The position numbers were made by a program, and so were the translations under genes. Below, piece by piece: positions 60,821 to 64,000 of a DNA stretch of 64,000 bases (its first letter is position 1; each line of letters starts with the position of its first letter). The DNA comes from Malania oleifera (lineage: Eukaryota > Streptophyta > Magnoliopsida > Santalales > Ximeniaceae), in the NCBI RefSeq assembly GCF_029873635.1, contig NC_080420.1:34866231-34930230 (forward strand), read 5' to 3'. The notes beneath the pieces are model-generated. The model was not told the DNA's origin and made no database searches. It saw nothing but the letters and a program-made list of their open reading frames with translations.

Positions 60821-62855
60821 TGTTGACCTTATAAGTCATGTCCGATTATGATAATGACAAATACTTGGTGTATTTGATGCATGTTTGATGATATGTGCAG
60901 GTGTAGAGCTGACAGGTCAAGATGATGGCACAAGATGTAGAAGTTGAAGACCCTGTTTATATTGTATTTAATTTCGTTGTTCACTATGGGTCTGTAATAG
61001 TAAATAGGGTCTAGCTTGTAATAATCGTATGCATTATCTACATGGTATGATAGGTAAGCTCAAACAAAAAATACCTAGAATGACCCTAGGACACTCACAT
61101 GCACTTATATATATTTGGCTAAATGAAAAGGGTGATCACATAAGTAAAAAGGACCGAAATGCACTAAATATGCTTGTTTGGTCAACCGTACTTGAAAGTA
61201 CAAAAACCTCCCGATCAACCGAACTGGGGCTGGGTCAACAGTTTGACCACAGCCTGGTCAACTGAGCCATGGCCAGTATATTCCTCTCAGTTGACCGAAC
61301 TCCATATAAGTCAACACTTTGACCATATGGTCAACCGAGAAAAATTCTTAAGCCAATGCTCTGGTCGACCGAGTTCCCATATGTGAGAACTCAACGCTCC
61401 AATCGACGGAACTGCTCAATTCAAAAGCTCTCGATCGACTGAACCAAGCTAAAAAGGAAAATTGCCTCTCGAACCTGGTTATCTAGTCAACCAAACTTCT
61501 AGTTCAATTTGCCATCGGTCGACCGAACTTGCACAGCTCGGTCCACCGAATGTGCCTTTGATTGACAGATGCTCTCAAGTTGCCCCAATATTTTTACCGT
61601 GGTTAAAATAATAAAATAGGGTTAATTAGGGTTAAAATAATTTTATAAAATATTAATAATACCATACATGTCCAAACGGTTATAATTTTTCCAACTTTTA
61701 TAAATAGCCCATCATTTGCAAAGATTAATAAGAGATTAGGATTTATGATTAAGAAAAATCCTTGGAAAATATTTTTTGGCACAAAATCCTCATACTCCTC
61801 TACTTCATTTTCTTTGAACATCCAAGCCTAGAGAGAGTATTTAGATTATTAGTTTTTTTATCCTAATAGCCCTATACTCTCATTGATACTTGTATTGTTT
61901 GATTTTTGTTGAGAGGTTGGCTAGGGTTCTTCCCATAAATTTAACTTGATAAATCTTATGTTGGGAAAACTCTTTAGCTTAAGCATATTTGCATTGTCAT
62001 TGCAAGATTCCTTAAGTAATTAGTTTGTGTGTAAAATATTTTTTAAAGCTTGTTTTCAAACAACTCTTGTGCTTGATACAATTTGAGAAAAAATATTTTT
62101 GAGTTCGTTCGAATAATATTGCTAGCATCTTTGAAACACTAATCCGATATTGAGATTTCATATACTTTGCTTTCAAATATTAGCATGCTTGAACTATATT
62201 GTGCTTAACTGAGTATAATCATTATATTGAGTATAGATTGCACATATACACCACTGAGCTTACAGTTTTTACATGTTTGGTGTGGATTGATTATTACTTG
62301 CGTATATTGTAGTACATATCTTCTTAGTGTGAGAAGCATATTTCTATGTACGCAAAAATTGTATTGCACATCTGTTGTATTTCCAGGCATGGCTTAAGCA
62401 GGCTTGATCTAGCCCAGAAGGATTAGGTTGGGGTCAGCTCTGTGAATTTGACCTAGGGCCTTCTCTGCCCCGCAAGGAGAATTTGTAAAGGTTGATGTCA
62501 GCCCTATGCTAATTGACATGGTTGTAACTCATGCCACTCCACCCATGAAGTGAGCCTTTAGTAGAATCCTCGGGCTTGCGAGCTAGAGGCGGGGATGTAG
62601 CCACAGTTGGCCGAACCCCGATAACATTTCTTGTGCGTGCTTTTAATTTCTGATTTTAAATTCTAGCACATGAATGTTTATATTTTACTATTGTGAATGA
62701 TTGGGTTTATAATTGCATAAAAATATCCTAGGTTTGTGAAATACTGCTTGCTAGATTAGTTAAACCTAGGGAATTAATTTTAAATACCCAATTCATCCCT
62801 AAACCCCCCCCCCCCCCGCCCCCCTGGGGCACTTGGGAATACACCAAGTCTAACA
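60821..62855 (+). mobile_element. 3' LTR of S4
   Basis: TGTTGACCTTATAAGTC... to ...CCAAGTCTAACA, 2035 bp. Palindromes 61165-61575, TATA TTTATAAATAG (61698-61708). Near the end there is an expanded C run (about 62804-62825), where the 5' LTR has only seven C. Confidence 0.92.
61165..61575 (+). promoter_or_regulatory. Repeated palindromic motif cluster, S4 3' LTR
   Basis: Counterpart of 55180-55590, with GGTCGACCGAAC variants. Many single-base differences between the two LTRs fall in this cluster. Confidence 0.65.
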
Positions 62856-64000
62856 AAACCCTTTTGTTTTTTGAAAAACTTGAATATAACTTTGATAAAA
62901 CACATTTTTCCAGGGTTTCAAAATAGGTCTCTAAGTCCATAAAGATCCCCTAAAGAGTTTCAACAATATTTCAAAAGATATTTAAAATATGAATCACTTA
63001 CATAAAGACTTCTAAGACTTTGAACAGTTTTGGCGCTTGAGTTTTCATGCTTGTCTTTTTCTTTGAGCTTTCTTTTGCTTTGCTTTCTTTTCTTCAAGCT
63101 TTGATATACTTTTAAGCTTTCTCTCATATTCTTAAAGCTTTGAAATCTCATGTTGAAATCTATGCTTTAAGCTTCATATGATCATCCTTCTTTAAACTAT
63201 AAGTTTGCATTTTCATGCTTGATCCTTGTGAGTCCTGAAATATCATTACCAACAAATATGTTAAGTTTCACTTGTTTGTTAGCATCAAAATAGGATGTTA
63301 AGCCTTGTAAGGCCAACAAATATTTTTGGTCAAAATCATCTATACTCTCATATATCTCTAAACTTATTGCCAAAATCTACCTCACATACTCTTCTAGCCA
63401 CTTATCTTGAAAGAAGGTAGTGTTTTCATATTCTTTGTATGAGCTAAACTCTCCTTTCTTTATATTTGATTGTGTATTGATTTTTGGAGAGTTGCCTAAG
63501 GTTTTTCTGATAATATTTCATGCATAAATATTTGATTGGGAAAACCTATTACTTGGCTTAAGATCTTGCATCCTCATTGCAAGTTTCATAAACTTGATTT
63601 GTGCTTTGACGAAAATATCTTTGGCAAGCTTAAAATCCTATTAGCTACTGTGCTTTGTATTTGAGAAATATTTTTGTGACATTTATTTATGATTGTAGAG
63701 GTTGTTTGATTATTCACACAAGAAGCATATTAGCCTAAGATCAAAACTCTCACTCTCACATACACACATTGACATATCATGTGTTGAGAGTTAACACAGT
63801 GATTAACAAAATTTAACTTTAGCTTAATATCCTATCATATGTGAGTGCATTATTTTGTTGAGCATATTGGTACATATCTGCTGAGTGTAACAAGCATATT
63901 TACGTGTACGTAAAATTATATTGTTTTTTGTATTCTGGGCAGGGGTCTGAAGAGGGGGACTAACCCTGTTGAATAGTCCCGGATTAGCTTAGACCCAGTT

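Larger units (their letters stand above)
54809..62855 (+). mobile_element. S4: gag-only Sirevirus nested in S3, perfect TSD
   Basis: LTRs 54809-56832 and 60821-62855, TSD aaacc at 54804-54808 and 62856-62860. PBS, degenerate gag, about 2.7 kb of noncoding sequence and PPTs make up the 3988-bp internal region. The left LTR begins TATTGACC (TG mutated), the right TGTTGACC. No PR, INT, RT or RNase H motif was found in any frame. Confidence 0.92.
48640..63318 (-). mobile_element. S3: gag-only Sirevirus, interrupted by S4
   Basis: Left LTR 48640-49993 (truncated), internal 49994-53164, right LTR 53165-54808 plus 62856-63318. TSD aatct (48635-48639) versus aatat (63319-63323). Excluding S4 it is about 6.6 kb. 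Gag is present on the minus strand. PR, INT, RT and RNase H are absent. Confidence 0.85.
53165..63318 (-). mobile_element. Upstream LTR of S3, split by S4
   Basis: Pieces are 53165-54808 and 62856-63318. TGAAATCTAAGGTGTAGTCC... to ...CCTTGTAAGGCCAACA. Minus-strand TATA CCTATAAATGC (54360-54370), palindromes at 54490-54780. The text continues smoothly across S4 ('cttttaaacc' then 'cttttgttttttg'). Confidence 0.85.
29569..64000 (+). mobile_element. S5: one Sirevirus LTR split into four pieces
   Basis: Pieces are 29569-29677, 38880-39408, 48198-48639 and 63319-64000. The start TGTTGGCTTTTTGAGTC and the order match S4's LTR: GGTCGACCGAAC palindromes (39090-39400 and 48200-48450), TATA CTATATATAG (48566-48575), then 'tttttggtcaaaatcatc' resuming at 63324, and a U5 that runs off the window. 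Each gap is a separate insertion with its own TSD: gacac/gatac for Tekay, agttg/agttg for the solo LTR, aatct/aatat for S3. Confidence 0.8.

Noticed and set aside
62804..62826. Long C run as a biological element
   Set aside because: It is an expanded version of a short C tract present at the same spot in the other S4 LTR; slippage or sequencing error is sufficient.

Overview
The window is plant nuclear DNA made almost entirely of nested, mostly dead LTR retrotransposons. The evidence is angiosperm-type Ty3/gypsy elements (Tat and Tekay chromovirus), Ty1/copia Sirevirus elements primed by initiator-Met tRNA (TGGTATCAGAGC-like sites), a tRNA-derived SINE, fold-back MITEs, and no intact single-copy host gene. 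The species cannot be named from the sequence. All boundaries and target-site duplications (TSDs) were read by eye.

Layout. 1-1926 is a Tekay-type LTR cut by the window edge and inserted in an old Sirevirus LTR (1927-3475), followed by a copia LTR/PBS scrap (3476-3826). 3841-12286 is a 5'-truncated Tat element on the + strand. It has a gag/PR, RT, RNase H, second RNase H and integrase frame broken by six stop codons but no frameshift, a spliced antisense gene (10054-8308) with its own TATA box, two tandem-repeat blocks, a PPT and a 435-bp 3' LTR. Its truncated 5' end carries a 251-bp inverted duplication. 12287-15075 has no gene. A SINE (15076-17415, minus) is split by a 2.1-kb Sirevirus solo LTR with a perfect TSD. 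17416-20290 is AT-rich and holds an orphan promoter-like block with ABRE, CE3, RY and TATA motifs (18655-18750) and overlapping fold-back elements (19102-19489). 20291-24575 is a gag-only Sirevirus with one LTR. 24576-26345 is a decayed Tat RNase H/integrase remnant.

From 29569 to the end of the window one Sirevirus LTR (called S5 here) is split into four pieces over more than 34 kb. The insertions are a Tekay element (29678-38879); a Tekay-type solo LTR (39409-48197) that itself holds a gag-only gypsy element, called Y (39992-46733); and a gag-only Sirevirus, called S3 (48640-63318), whose right LTR holds another gag-only Sirevirus, called S4 (54809-62855).

Themes. (1) Four elements (the Sirevirus at 20291-24575, S3, S4, and Y) keep LTRs, PBS, gag and PPT but lack pol, so any mobility would have needed enzymes supplied in trans. 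(2) Every Sirevirus LTR has a cluster of short palindromes upstream of its TATA box. The palindrome differs between subfamilies but stays palindromic. The unrelated Tekay LTRs have a comparable cluster built on TCGTCGACGA. (3) Premature stops in the Tat pol and Y gag frames are almost all explained by C-to-T change, as expected for heavily methylated DNA.
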